In this document: piece after piece, positions 17,383 through 25,878 of the stretch | Layout: each line of letters starts with the position of its first letter | Numbering within the stretch: position 1 is the first letter of the stretch | Assembly (NCBI GenBank): GCA_947489195.1 | Contig: CANLCT010000022.1 | Location: 1 to 61,752 of the forward strand | From: an uncultured Aquimarina sp. | GTDB taxonomy: Bacteria; Bacteroidota; Bacteroidia; Flavobacteriales; Flavobacteriaceae | DNA length: 61,752 nucleotides | Reading direction: 5' to 3' | Position numbers and translations under genes: made by a program | The notes under the pieces: generated by a model | Database searches by the model: none | What the model saw: only the letters and a program-made list of their open reading frames with translations | Told to the model about the DNA's origin: nothing

Positions 17383-18113
17383 TTACTGGTATTGAAATCG
17401 AGTATATAATTTAACCCTTTAAACAAAAAATTTGGGTCGACAAATATGCCACTTTTTAATCGTTTAGACAAGAAATTAGCATCTCCACCCGTCAAAATAA
17501 CGACTAACGGACTAAAGGTGTTGCTAAATTGCTCAATTATTCCGTTTATTTCATTCACAAAACCATTAAATACACCTGCGTGGATAGCGTTTTCTGTGCT
17601 ATCACCTATTAAAATATTTGAATATGCAGCTTTTAGTTGAGGTAAATTTGCCGTGTAATCATTCAAACTTTTATAACGCAATTGCAAACCCGGACTTATT
17701 CCTCCACCTTTATATACTCCTGCTTGATCTATAAAATCATATGTAACACATGTTCCCGCATCAATAATTAAGCAATTTTGATTAGGATATTTTTTACTAG
17801 CGCCAGCAACTAGAGCTAAACGATCTACACCTAAAGTTTTTGGAGTGCTATATAAATTTTGAAATGGCATTTTAACAGTATAATCAAGCACTACTAACTT
17901 CGCTGCACTAATTTCTTTTTCAATTGCTGTTTTATTCAATTTTGAAACCGACGAAAGCATGACTTTTCTAATTTTTGGATATGTTTTTTTAATTTTCAAA
18001 AAAACTTTTAAAAAATCAACATATTCCGCAAGTTGGCTAAAAATCATATTACCCTCCTCAAAAACAGCCATTTTTACATAAGAATTTCCTGCATCGATAA
18101 TTAAATTCATCAC
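17379..18113 (-). CDS. coaX: type III pantothenate kinase
   Basis: CoaX phosphorylates pantothenate, the first step of coenzyme A synthesis, in the cytoplasm. The 244-residue product has the ASKHA phosphate-1 motif at the N-terminus (LIIDAGNSYVKMAVFE), the GVDRLALVAGA segment, the second phosphate motif LIIDAGTCVTYDFID with the catalytic Asp, and GGGISPGLQLRYKSLNDYTANLP, all diagnostic of type III enzymes. Length is normal. It heads the operon that runs on to lptC and overlaps the next gene by 4 bases. A TATTTTTG box at 18132-18139 lies 18 bases upstream. Confidence 0.95.
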   Translation of the reverse strand: MMNLIIDAGNSYVKMAVFEEGNMIFSQLAEYVDFLKVFLKIKKTYPKIRKVMLSSVSKLNKTAIEKEISAAKLVVLDYTVKMPFQNLYSTPKTLGVDRLALVAGASKKYPNQNCLIIDAGTCVTYDFIDQAGVYKGGGISPGLQLRYKSLNDYTANLPQLKAAYSNILIGDSTENAIHAGVFNGFVNEINGIIEQFSNTFSPLVVILTGGDANFLSKRLKSGIFVDPNFLFKGLNYILDFNTSK

Positions 18114-18131
18114 TCAACTTGTTTTACTTTT

Positions 18132-18157
18132 CAAAAATATGAAAGTTTTTTTTGCAA
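18132..18157 (-). promoter_or_regulatory. putative coaX operon promoter
   Basis: On the minus strand TTG (18155-18157), 15 bases, then TATTTTTG (18132-18139). The -7 box is a full consensus match; the spacer is short. It lies back to back with the tRNA-Phe promoter. Confidence 0.4.
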
Positions 18158-18162
18158 AGTTG

Positions 18163-18192
18163 TTGCAAAAGCCAAAAAAGGTCTTATATTTG
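18163..18192 (+). promoter_or_regulatory. tRNA-Phe promoter
   Basis: TTG (18163-18165), 19 bases, then TATATTTG (18185-18192): both elements match the Bacteroidota sigma-A consensus with ideal spacing. The tRNA begins 28 bases further on. Confidence 0.75.
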
Positions 18193-18220
18193 CACCCGCT
18201 TAGTAACATAAGCGAAATTG

Positions 18221-18293
18221 GGTGCCTTAGCTCAGTTGGTAGAGCAAAGGACTGAAAATCCTTGTGTCCCTGGTTCGATTCCTGGAGGCACCA
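18221..18293 (+). tRNA. tRNA-Phe (GAA)
   Basis: A full cloverleaf of 73 bases can be drawn. The acceptor GGTGCCT (18221-18227) pairs with AGGCACC (18286-18292), with discriminator A. The D arm contains AGCTCAGTTGGTAGAGC, the anticodon arm GGACTGAAAATCC has anticodon GAA, and the T arm carries CTGGTTCGATTCCTGG (T-loop GTTCGATTC). CCA is not encoded after the discriminator base. A strong promoter lies upstream and a terminator hairpin at 18301. Two transposase remnants follow. Confidence 0.97.
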
Positions 18294-18300
18294 CCTTTAA

Positions 18301-18328
18301 AACCTCACTAGAAATAGTGAGGTTTTTT
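18301..18328 (+). terminator. tRNA-Phe terminator
   Basis: AACCTCACTA (18301-18310) pairs perfectly with TAGTGAGGTT (18315-18324) around a GAAA tetraloop, followed by T residues. Confidence 0.85.
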
Positions 18329-18389
18329 GATTTCTACACTTTCCTATTTCTATTATAGACTGGATCAGGATCAAGACTAAAAGTTGTGT

Positions 18390-18635
18390 TTATGCAAATA
18401 TTCTGGTTAATCTAAAGAGGAAGAATTCTACATTTTTAACTCCTCTGAATTGTGCTCTAAAGGCTTTTATTTTAGCCTTAAAAGATTCTGCAGAAGCATT
18501 TGTACTTCTATTAATAAAGTAATTCAGGATTGATCTGTAGTTTATTGTTATTGTATTTGCAATTGTATTAAATGCTTTGAATCCTGTTTGCTCTACATCT
18601 TTATACCAGTGTGCCAATTTAGTATAAGCAGTTTG
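18390..18635 (-). pseudogene. transposase C-terminal fragment 1
   Basis: About 80 codons ending in a normal stop encode the C-terminal tail of a DDE transposase of the ISL3/ISAon1-like type. Key residues are FKAFNTIANTI, then the NRSTNASAESF block with its conserved Asn/Ser/Glu, FRGVKNVEFFLFRL and a final basic stretch. The rest of the transposase is missing and there is no start codon in place, so this is a remnant. The fragment at 18669 is a second, diverged copy of the same region. Together they lie between tRNA-Phe and the fur-type gene, a likely insertion hot spot. No terminal inverted repeats could be identified. Confidence 0.7.
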
Positions 18636-18668
18636 GGATCAAGTAATATTATTGGGGAGTAGCAAAAA

Positions 18669-18903
18669 TTAAGCATATAATTTAGTTAACCTGTAAAGGA
18701 AGAATTTTACATCTCTTACGCCTCTAAATTGATTTCTGAACTCCTTTATTTTAGCATTGAAAGATTCAGCTGAAGCATTCGTACTTCTGTTATTAAAATA
18801 GTTCAATATATTTTTATAATGGTTTTGTATAATTCTAGCTATAGTATTAAATGATTTAAAACCTTCTTTTTCAACTTGGTTGTGCCATTTGGCTAACTTA
18901 AGA
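18669..18903 (-). pseudogene. transposase C-terminal fragment 2
   Basis: About 77 codons read without a stop up to a TAA at 18669. They encode a tail parallel to fragment 1, roughly 60% identical by eye: KLAKWHNQVEKEGFKSFNTIA, NYFNNRSTNASAESFNAKI and FRGVRDVKFFLYRLTKLYA. It lacks the catalytic N-terminal part and begins directly after the stop codon of the fur-family gene, so the insertion or deletion endpoint abuts fur. The divergence between the two fragments means two different elements of one family, not a recent duplication. Confidence 0.65.
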
Positions 18904-19359
18904 TTAGCCCTCGGTTTTATTTAAAACATTTCGGGTACCATACAAATAGAAAGATTTTTTATCAATTTTAACACCAAATACTTCTTCGACAGTTTTTTTT
19001 ATAGCATCAATCCGAGGGTCTTTAAATTCTATTACCTCGCCCGTATCCGTCATAATCATGTGATCATGTTTACTATCAAAATATGATTTTTCATATTGAG
19101 TGCGGTTTTCACCAAATTGATGCCTACGAACTAATTTAGCTTCTATTAAAATATCCATCGTATTGTAAAGTGTAGCTCGACTTACTCTGAATTTTTTATT
19201 CTTCATATGAACATACAATGAATCAATATCCAAATGCTGTTCCAAGCTGTAAATCTCCTCTAATATAGCATAACGTTCAGGTGTTTTTCTATGCCCATTT
19301 TCTTCTAAAAAAGCAGTAAGCACTCCTTTTACTATTTTATAAATACTTTCACATGCCAT
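18904..19359 (-). CDS. Fur-family transcriptional regulator
   Basis: A 151-residue cytoplasmic repressor. The winged helix is visible: [32 protein letters not shown], then the recognition helix [19 protein letters not shown]. The C-terminal dimerisation half follows, including [20 protein letters not shown]. The CxxC pairs that hold the structural zinc in many Fur/PerR proteins are absent (MIMTDTG where others have a CxxCG). From memory this replacement is common among Flavobacteriaceae Fur homologues. The metal, iron or peroxide specificity cannot be told from the sequence. The stop codon directly abuts a transposase remnant, so the original downstream sequence has been replaced. Confidence 0.9.
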   Translation of the reverse strand: MACESIYKIVKGVLTAFLEENGHRKTPERYAILEEIYSLEQHLDIDSLYVHMKNKKFRVSRATLYNTMDILIEAKLVRRHQFGENRTQYEKSYFDSKHDHMIMTDTGEVIEFKDPRIDAIKKTVEEVFGVKIDKKSFYLYGTRNVLNKTEG

Positions 19360-19692
19360 AATCCAAGTAACTTTTAACTAAATCCCCCTTCACTTTAACC
19401 GAAATACAATCACATTGCTGTAAATGAAATTTTTCAATTGAACAATCAACACTTGATTTTGTGTTGCAGAATTTATGCATAAAGATACTATGCTGTTTTT
19501 ATTTATTCTAAATAAATTATGTTTATTTTACAGTATGTATTTCTATAAGATTAAACCTATTGGTATTTAATATAAGATTTCTAGTTCAAGTAATGGAAAG
19601 TTCTAAGATTAAACTATAAAACAAAAAATAGCAAATTTACACCCTTAGACACATAGGTTTGTTATAACACCTAATATATTAACAAACAAAAA
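19360..19692. other. intergenic region upstream of the fur-type gene
   Basis: No gene or RNA is seen. A CAAATTTA box at 19632-19639 (TAAATTTG on the minus strand) fits the -7 consensus but lies 270 bases from the fur start. Nothing else stands out. Confidence 0.4.
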
Positions 19693-20250
19693 TCAACGTG
19701 AGTAACTAGCTCTATAAGACCCATTACCTGAATTATAAGCACCACTATTATTTACAGGCAAAACGTAATAATTATTTATTGAATTATTTAGAATTCTAAA
19801 CTCATCAAAGCCTAGACCAGTAGGAGGAGCATCCCAACCATCAGGGGGACCTTCTAGTTTTTTCTTTTTCCCTGCTTCAACCACCTCTTTTTTTACAGGT
19901 TTTTTACTCTTAATAGGCGCTTTTTTTACAAATAAAACCTTTTCTTTTTCTAATGGTTTTATTGTTTTTCTATCTTTCTCGAGTATTTTACTTTCTTCTG
20001 CAATCAACTTCTTTTTTGAAGCAACCTTCTCCGTCGCTTTCTCTACTTCATTAACAGAAATATCAACTTTCTTTTTAGTCACTAATCTAGGATTAAAAAA
20101 ATCCCCTTCGCAATCAACTCCTGCCGGACAAGGATTACCCAAACCGCCTATCAACGAATCTTTTTCTTTATTATTTTGAGAAGACATTTCAATAACTACT
20201 CCAATTAAAAATAACAAAAAAAATAGCTTTTTAATTATATCTTTTTTCAT
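19693..20250 (-). CDS. lysine-rich exported protein of unknown function
   Basis: A 185-residue protein I do not recognise. It begins with a signal peptide or signal anchor (IIKKLFFLLFLIGVVIEMSSQ). A short segment NPCPAGVDCEGDFFNPR with two Cys follows, then a Lys/Glu/Val-rich, probably disordered or coiled stretch (about 60-135), and a Gly/Asn/Tyr-rich tail with GPPDGWDAPPTGLGFDEF and SGAYNSGNGSYRASYSR. The layout suggests an envelope or cell-wall-associated protein. It stands alone, with over 100 bases on each side. Confidence 0.6.
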   Translation of the reverse strand: MKKDIIKKLFFLLFLIGVVIEMSSQNNKEKDSLIGGLGNPCPAGVDCEGDFFNPRLVTKKKVDISVNEVEKATEKVASKKKLIAEESKILEKDRKTIKPLEKEKVLFVKKAPIKSKKPVKKEVVEAGKKKKLEGPPDGWDAPPTGLGFDEFRILNNSINNYYVLPVNNSGAYNSGNGSYRASYSR

Positions 20251-20360
20251 TTTACAATTAACATATTATGGACTAACATTATTTATTAAAAGCAAAACCA
20301 CAATCTGCAAACTTCTTTTATAATTAAGAATACCTAAGTTATAATCAACAATAAACTAAA

Positions 20361-21974
20361 TTATTCTAACACAAAATCCAACACCTTACCGGTTGCCGCA
20401 TTTGGCATTGCTATACCCAATAACGACGAAATTGTTGGCGTAATATCTGTAACAAAAGTTTTTTTATACGTTTTTCCTTTTTTTATTCCATTTCCATAAA
20501 AAAGTAAAGGCACATGCGTATCATAACTTTGTGGACTTCCATGTGTTGACCCTTTTAGACTATATGTTATTACCGAAGGTGCTAATACATACACTACATC
20601 TCCACTTAAGCGTTGATGAAAACCATTTTGAATTAATTTCCCTACGTATGATGTCATCGATTCCGATTCCAATTGCGAACGCGTAAACACATATTGCATA
20701 TGCTTTTGCTGTCGTATGAAATGCGCTAACTTAGTTGTGATCTCTTCTAATGATATTTTTTGAGCTTCAATAAGTTCATAATTCAAGAAAATTTGTTGAT
20801 TCATTACTTTTTTCATCAAACCTTCTATTTTATAATTTGACTTTAAAAAACCAGCTACTTTTTCCCCTAATAACCTCGCATCAAAATAACCTGCTGCAAT
20901 TTTATTTTCCTTCAGATAAGCCGGTACATGAACCGCTCCGTGATCTGCCGTTAAAAAAATCGTATAATTCCCTTTCCCTACTCTATCATCTAATCCTTTA
21001 AAAAGCCTACTTAACTCTAGATCCAACCGCAAGTATGTATCTTCAATTTCTACTGAGTTTACTCCAAAATTATGACCTATATAATCTGTACTGGAATAAC
21101 TAACCGTTAACACATCTGTATAACTATCCGAACCTAAAGCTTCATTTTCGATAGCTTTTAATGCAAAATCTGTAACCAGGGTATTCCCAAATGGAGATAC
21201 TTTTAAAATATCAAATCCTTCATTTTTTTCTGCTAATTTTTTTAAATCATACGGAAATGTAGTTTTCTTTTTTCCTTTATATCCATTTTCATAATCTGTA
21301 TCGTCATTACCACTTGCTGTATAAGAAGCTATTGGATACAATGGCTCCCATACTTTTAATTGCTTTTCAACAGCTCCACTTTTATTAAAATCGACTACCC
21401 ATTTAGGCAATTCAGCATTATAATAAGTTGTTGAAACCCATTTACCTTCGTTTTTACCTCTAAACCAATAGGCTCCGTTTGCCGAATGCCCTGCTGGCAA
21501 TATAGCCCCTCGATCTTTTATACTTACACCTATAGTTTTACCTCTAAATTGTGTATGCAATCTATTTTCATCAGCAAAAGTAGTGCTCAATAACCTAACT
21601 GGTGACATGCGTTCTCTTTCGCTATTAGTACCTAATACATTTATGAGAACATTGGTATCCTCGGCACAATAAACTTCTTTATCTTCAAACTTATCATACC
21701 AATGATTCGCTATAATACCGTGATTATTTGGCGTGGTTCCTGTAAAGATAGAAGCATGCCCAGGACCTGTATATGTAGGCATGTAATTAAAATGATGATT
21801 CTTACACTCAAAACCTTCATTTAAAAAACGCTTAAAGCCCGTTTTACTGTAACGGTTTTCAAATCGAGTTAAGTAATCAAAACGCATTTGATCCACTACT
21901 ATACCTACTACCAATTTGGGCTTTTGAGCCCATAATGACCCCGCAACTAAACAGGATAAAAGAAAAAGACGCAT
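20361..21974 (-). CDS. PafA-type alkaline phosphatase
   Basis: A 537-residue exported phosphatase (signal peptide MRLFLLSCLVAGSLWAQ). It matches the Flavobacteria PafA-like phosphomonoesterases of the alkaline phosphatase superfamily. The nucleophile is Thr69 in TYTGPGHASIFTGT; metal-binding Asp28 (VVDQMRFDY) is 41 residues before it, the same spacing as in the characterised PafA. FLTADHGAVHVP and GSTHGSPQSYDTHVPLLFYG supply the other metal ligands. PafA enzymes release phosphate from organic phosphates, often constitutively. The gene is divergent from mlaE and separated by 92 bases. Confidence 0.9.
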   Translation of the reverse strand: MRLFLLSCLVAGSLWAQKPKLVVGIVVDQMRFDYLTRFENRYSKTGFKRFLNEGFECKNHHFNYMPTYTGPGHASIFTGTTPNNHGIIANHWYDKFEDKEVYCAEDTNVLINVLGTNSERERMSPVRLLSTTFADENRLHTQFRGKTIGVSIKDRGAILPAGHSANGAYWFRGKNEGKWVSTTYYNAELPKWVVDFNKSGAVEKQLKVWEPLYPIASYTASGNDDTDYENGYKGKKKTTFPYDLKKLAEKNEGFDILKVSPFGNTLVTDFALKAIENEALGSDSYTDVLTVSYSSTDYIGHNFGVNSVEIEDTYLRLDLELSRLFKGLDDRVGKGNYTIFLTADHGAVHVPAYLKENKIAAGYFDARLLGEKVAGFLKSNYKIEGLMKKVMNQQIFLNYELIEAQKISLEEITTKLAHFIRQQKHMQYVFTRSQLESESMTSYVGKLIQNGFHQRLSGDVVYVLAPSVITYSLKGSTHGSPQSYDTHVPLLFYGNGIKKGKTYKKTFVTDITPTISSLLGIAMPNAATGKVLDFVLE

Positions 21975-22066
21975 GTAAACTATTTTAAGATAAAAGTAAA
22001 ACTTTCAATGTTTACTGAAGGTTAAAACATCGTAATTTTCATATTTTTACCTTTCAGTTATAACGT

Positions 22067-22804
22067 ATGTTTTATTTACAGCAAATTGGCGCCTATTTTT
22101 TAATGATTAAAGAGGTTTTTAATCGAATGACAAAAACCTCGGTGCTCCGAAAACTAATTCTCAAGGAAATTGATGATCTTGTTATTAATTCACTAGGAAT
22201 TGTCGCCTTTATCTCCTTTTTTATAGGAGCTGTTGTCGCCATTCAAACCGCCTTAAACCTTACCAATCCTTTAATTCCACGTGAACTTATTGGATTTGCC
22301 TCTAGGCAATCAGTAATTTTAGAATTTTCCCCTACATTCATTTCTGTTATTATGGCTGGAAAAGTAGGTTCGTTCATAACATCAAGTATTGGAACTATGC
22401 GTGTTACAGAACAAATTGACGCACTAGAAGTTATGGGAATCAACTCCTTAAATTATCTTGTATTCCCCAAAATAATAGCTATGCTTTTATACCCTTTTTT
22501 AATTGCAATTTCTATGTTTTTAGGAATTTTAGGAGGCTATGTTGCTGGTGTTTATGGTGGATTTGTTACTAATGACGAATTTATAGCCGGACTTACCGAT
22601 GATTTTACTCCCTTTCATTTAGTCTATTCGTTTTTAAAAACATTCATTTTTGCTTTTTTACTAGCTACCATACCTTCATTTCATGGTTTTTATATGAAGG
22701 GTGGCGCACTTGAAGTTGGAAAAGCAAGTACGACTTCATTTGTTTGGACTACCGTAGCTGTTATTATGGTTAATTATATTATAACTCAAATCCTTTTAAG
22801 CTAA
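22067..22804 (+). CDS. mlaE: MlaE-family ABC transporter permease
   Basis: A 245-residue inner membrane protein with five or six hydrophobic segments. The MlaE signatures are GAVVAIQTALNL, ELIGFASRQSVILEFSPTFISVIMAGKVGSFITSSIGTM, RVTEQIDALEVMGINSLNYLVFPKI and a GAL.VGKASTTSFVWT C-terminal helix. In the Mla system the permease works with an ATPase, an MCE protein and periplasmic carriers to move phospholipids between membranes. It overlaps the ATPase gene by one base, so they are translationally coupled. The usual MCE-domain partner gene is not in this window after mlaF. Confidence 0.9.
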   Translation: MFYLQQIGAYFLMIKEVFNRMTKTSVLRKLILKEIDDLVINSLGIVAFISFFIGAVVAIQTALNLTNPLIPRELIGFASRQSVILEFSPTFISVIMAGKVGSFITSSIGTMRVTEQIDALEVMGINSLNYLVFPKIIAMLLYPFLIAISMFLGILGGYVAGVYGGFVTNDEFIAGLTDDFTPFHLVYSFLKTFIFAFLLATIPSFHGFYMKGGALEVGKASTTSFVWTTVAVIMVNYIITQILLS

Positions 22805-23568
22805 TGATACATGTTGAAAATTTACATAAAGGATTCGGTGGCGCCGAAATATTAAAAGGAATTACAACTTCTTTTGATAAAGGAAAAACCAATCTTATTA
22901 TAGGAACCAGTGGTAGTGGAAAAACTGTTTTTTTAAAATGTTTATTAGGGCTTTTTACTCCTGAAGAAGGCATCATAACTTATGGAGATACTGCTTACAG
23001 TAACCTAAATGAAGAACAACAACGCGATTTGAAACAACAAATGGGCATGGTATTCCAAGGTAGTGCATTATTTGACTCTATGACGGTTGCTGAAAATGTT
23101 CGTTTCCCTCTTGAAATGTTCACAAAAAAAACTAAGAATGAAATGAATATTCGTGTAAGCGAAGTATTAGAACGTGTAAATTTAGAAGGAGCAGACCATA
23201 AATTACCTTCGGAAATTAGTGGTGGAATGCAAAAACGTGTTGCCATTGCACGTGCCATTGTTACCAACCCTAAATACCTGTTTTGCGACGAACCAAACTC
23301 TGGCTTAGACCCCAAAACAGCTATTGTAATTGATAATTTAATTAAAGAAATTACCGAAGAGTTTGACATCACTACAGTAATCAACACTCATGATATGAAC
23401 TCTGTTATGGAAATTGGCGAAAAAATTGTTTTCCTTAAACAAGGTTACCTAGAGTGGGAAGGCGATAAATCTCAAATTTTTCAGACAGACAACAAAGCCG
23501 TTACTGATTTTGTGTATTCTTCTAATTTATTTAAAAAAGTACGAAAAGCTCAATTAAAAGGGCTTTAA
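22804..23568 (+). CDS. mlaF: MlaF-family ABC transporter ATP-binding protein
   Basis: A 254-residue ATPase that partners the MlaE-like permease. Walker A GTSGSGKT (residues 34-41), Q-loop in MGMVFQGSALFDSMT, the signature SGGMQKRVAIARA and Walker B YLFCDEPNSGLDP, with the His-switch in NTHDMNSV, are all intact. ALFDSMTVAENV and SGGMQKR are characteristic of the Mla/Ttg2A branch. Its stop codon is embedded in the start of the terminator hairpin at 23568. The gene ends 8 bases before the converging DUF389 gene. Confidence 0.9.
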   Translation: MIHVENLHKGFGGAEILKGITTSFDKGKTNLIIGTSGSGKTVFLKCLLGLFTPEEGIITYGDTAYSNLNEEQQRDLKQQMGMVFQGSALFDSMTVAENVRFPLEMFTKKTKNEMNIRVSEVLERVNLEGADHKLPSEISGGMQKRVAIARAIVTNPKYLFCDEPNSGLDPKTAIVIDNLIKEITEEFDITTVINTHDMNSVMEIGEKIVFLKQGYLEWEGDKSQIFQTDNKAVTDFVYSSNLFKKVRKAQLKGL

Positions 23569-23593
23569 AACAGGATTAATAATAATCCTGTTT
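23568..23593. terminator. bidirectional terminator between mlaF and the DUF389 gene
   Basis: AAACAGGATTA (23568-23578) pairs with TAATCCTGTTT (23583-23593), 11 bp with a 4-base loop. It overlaps the stop codons of both converging genes. Confidence 0.7.
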
Positions 23594-25024
23594 AATTAAC
23601 AATGTATCCAGTTTTAACTTAAACTGGAGCCATTTTCTTAATTTTTCTGATTGAGCATTAATTATCTTCTTTTTTAATTTTTTATTCCATGTAACAGAAG
23701 CCACAGGCACTTCTTCCATTTTTTTCAGGTTTGTTTTTATCACTTTAGCAAATGAAAGCGCCTCTAAACCATCATAATTAATTTTAGCTTCATTAGCCAA
23801 ATCAAGCAAAGGAACTTTTTCCTTTTTGTACATTTCTGTAATTCGTTTTAATTCATTTTCTAACAATAAAATTTTCGCATCTTTATTACTTAATTCTTTA
23901 CTATTCTGCGCATATAAATCTTGCAACACCCCTTCCTTTACCTTGCTCGACAGTTGATTGGTTAACTCATCAGTTTTATCATGCCCTTGCCTTATCCTTA
24001 ATTTTGTTCCTGCTAAACTTTTAATTTCGCTAATTTTTGATTGCCAAGCCTCGATAGTTGTTGCAGGCACATTATTACCAATCATATACACTTCCAACTC
24101 CTTCTTTTCAAAATCAATGTTATGCTTAATTTGTTCGGCACCAGGAAAAATAATCGTTTCGGCTAAATACAATTTTGCATCACGTTCATAAAAAGTACGT
24201 TTCATAATACTCAAAAAAGAAAATACACTTGGAATAATTACCAAAAGAGCAACTGTAATCACAATACGATTTACTTTTTTTCTGCGTGCAGCATTGGCAT
24301 ATCTAGCCATTGGAAAACGCAGATACTTAACAATAATAAAAGTTGACAGTGCTATAAAAATGGTGTTGATTGTAAATAAATACATTGCTCCAAAAAAGTA
24401 ACTTAAATTTCCAGTGGCTAATCCAAAACCTGCAGTACATAAAGGAGGCATTAATGCCGTTGCAATAGCTACTCCTGGTATAGCATTTGATTTTTCTTTA
24501 CGACTCCCTGCAACTATACCCGCAAGCCCTCCAAAAAACGCAATAAGTACATCTAAAAAAGTAGGTTCTACTCTTCCTAATATTTCATTAGAAGCTGTTT
24601 GAAAGGGTGAAAATTTAAAATATACAAATGCAGTAAGAATACTTAAAAACACCATTACCAAAAAATTGACAAAGGATCGTTTTAATGTATCAATATCATT
24701 TATACCCACAGATAATCCAATCCCTAAAATTGGGCCCATAAGTGGCGAAATTAACATGGCTCCAATTACTACTGCTGTCGAATTGGTATTTAACCCAATA
24801 GAAGCTATAAAAATTGAAAATACTAAAATCCAAGCAGTATGCCCTTTGAAAGGAATATCTTTTTTTATCCCCTCAATTGTTGTTTTTGGCTCTGCTCCAT
24901 GCCTAATATCTAAAAGTCCAGAAACAAACTCTTTAAACTGCTCCCAAATATTTTTAATATTTTCTTGCGATGCTACATCAGATTGGTTAGCATCATTTTG
25001 TGGTGTTTCGTTTTTTTCCATCAT
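23576..25024 (-). CDS. DUF389 membrane protein
   Basis: A 482-residue inner membrane protein. A soluble N-terminus is followed at about residues 60-265 by several transmembrane helices carrying DUF389 marks: NTNSTAVVIGAMLISPLMGPILGIGLSVG, FGGLAGIVAGSRK and NAIPGVAIATALMPPLCTAGFGLATG. The C-terminal 200 residues are soluble and charged, with a predicted coiled coil around 370-410 (DAKILLLENELKRITEMYKKE). Members are sometimes called TIGR00341; the function is unknown, transport having been proposed. The gene stands alone, with its stop inside the shared terminator hairpin. Confidence 0.85.
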   Translation of the reverse strand: MMEKNETPQNDANQSDVASQENIKNIWEQFKEFVSGLLDIRHGAEPKTTIEGIKKDIPFKGHTAWILVFSIFIASIGLNTNSTAVVIGAMLISPLMGPILGIGLSVGINDIDTLKRSFVNFLVMVFLSILTAFVYFKFSPFQTASNEILGRVEPTFLDVLIAFFGGLAGIVAGSRKEKSNAIPGVAIATALMPPLCTAGFGLATGNLSYFFGAMYLFTINTIFIALSTFIIVKYLRFPMARYANAARRKKVNRIVITVALLVIIPSVFSFLSIMKRTFYERDAKLYLAETIIFPGAEQIKHNIDFEKKELEVYMIGNNVPATTIEAWQSKISEIKSLAGTKLRIRQGHDKTDELTNQLSSKVKEGVLQDLYAQNSKELSNKDAKILLLENELKRITEMYKKEKVPLLDLANEAKINYDGLEALSFAKVIKTNLKKMEEVPVASVTWNKKLKKKIINAQSEKLRKWLQFKLKLDTLLIKQDYY

Positions 25025-25281
25025 ACAATAACAAAATAGAAATGTTTTATATTTTTAACAAAATTACTTTCCAAAATTCATCATTAATTTTCGATTAAAA
25101 TCAAAATTGATCTCTTAAAATACCGCAACAAACCTTAGGCTATTTATTTTACCTCTAATAAAACTCAGTATACTTTTAAAACAACTTAAATAATAATGAT
25201 ACCCATAAAGAACAATCTACTGTTAGTAAATATAATACAAATATAAATAACTGAATACCAGAATTATAATCAACAAAAGGA

Positions 25282-25875
25282 TCACAAAGCCTCAACCTCA
25301 GCATTGGGCTGAAACAGGTATTGTTTTCCTGTTTTTATTTCAACACATACATAGCGTTTTACTTTTTTTGATACTATTTTAAACACACGCTTTTTAAATA
25401 AAAACTGTGCTCCAGGCAATAACTGATATACATATTTTTTTGTATCATCGGTATCATCATATTGCTTTAGCGCTAACGAAAATTGAGCATCTGTATCCGA
25501 ACTCGCTGTTGGATTCCTAAAATGGTTTGCTATGACTGGCAAAATAGCCGAAGGAAAAACCTCTGGCCTTATAAATGGCAACATCAACTGCTGAAATGTA
25601 TATTTCCACTCTTTACCATGTGGTTTAATTAAGCGCCCATATTTAGTAAAAGCAACTAAATGAGCAATTTCATGAATTAATGTAATTAAGAAACGATATT
25701 TATTTAATGAATTATTAATGGTAATAACATGCTCTCCTGTTGGCAATTTTCTATAATCACCATGCTTTGTTTCTCTTTGATTTACAATTTTTAAATAGAC
25801 CTGATTCGCTTTTATCAATTCAAAAACAGGATCAATCGTGCGCTCTGGTAGATATTTACTTAAAACTGTTTTCAA
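25282..25875 (-). CDS. SprT-like zinc protease-family protein
   Basis: A 197-residue cytoplasmic protein with a SprT-like core. The metal-binding HExxH is LIHEIAHLVAF (His68, Glu69, His72), and a third possible ligand is His86 in KPHGKEWK. The C-terminal part (about 130-197) has a beta-rich extension with KYVYQLLPGAQFLFKKRVFKIV. SprT-like proteins share the fold with SPRTN-type DNA-protein crosslink proteases, but bacterial members are mostly uncharacterised. It lies 3 bases downstream of the SDR gene on the same strand and is probably cotranscribed. Confidence 0.85.
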   Translation of the reverse strand: MKTVLSKYLPERTIDPVFELIKANQVYLKIVNQRETKHGDYRKLPTGEHVITINNSLNKYRFLITLIHEIAHLVAFTKYGRLIKPHGKEWKYTFQQLMLPFIRPEVFPSAILPVIANHFRNPTASSDTDAQFSLALKQYDDTDDTKKYVYQLLPGAQFLFKKRVFKIVSKKVKRYVCVEIKTGKQYLFQPNAEVEAL

Positions 25876-25878
25876 AAA

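Noticed and set aside
22995..23387. 130-codon minus-strand frame inside mlaF
   Set aside because: mlaF has every ABC ATPase motif in the other frame; this frame is an antisense shadow.
24666..25031. 121-codon plus-strand frame inside the DUF389 gene
   Set aside because: Antisense shadow of transmembrane codons; no independent evidence.
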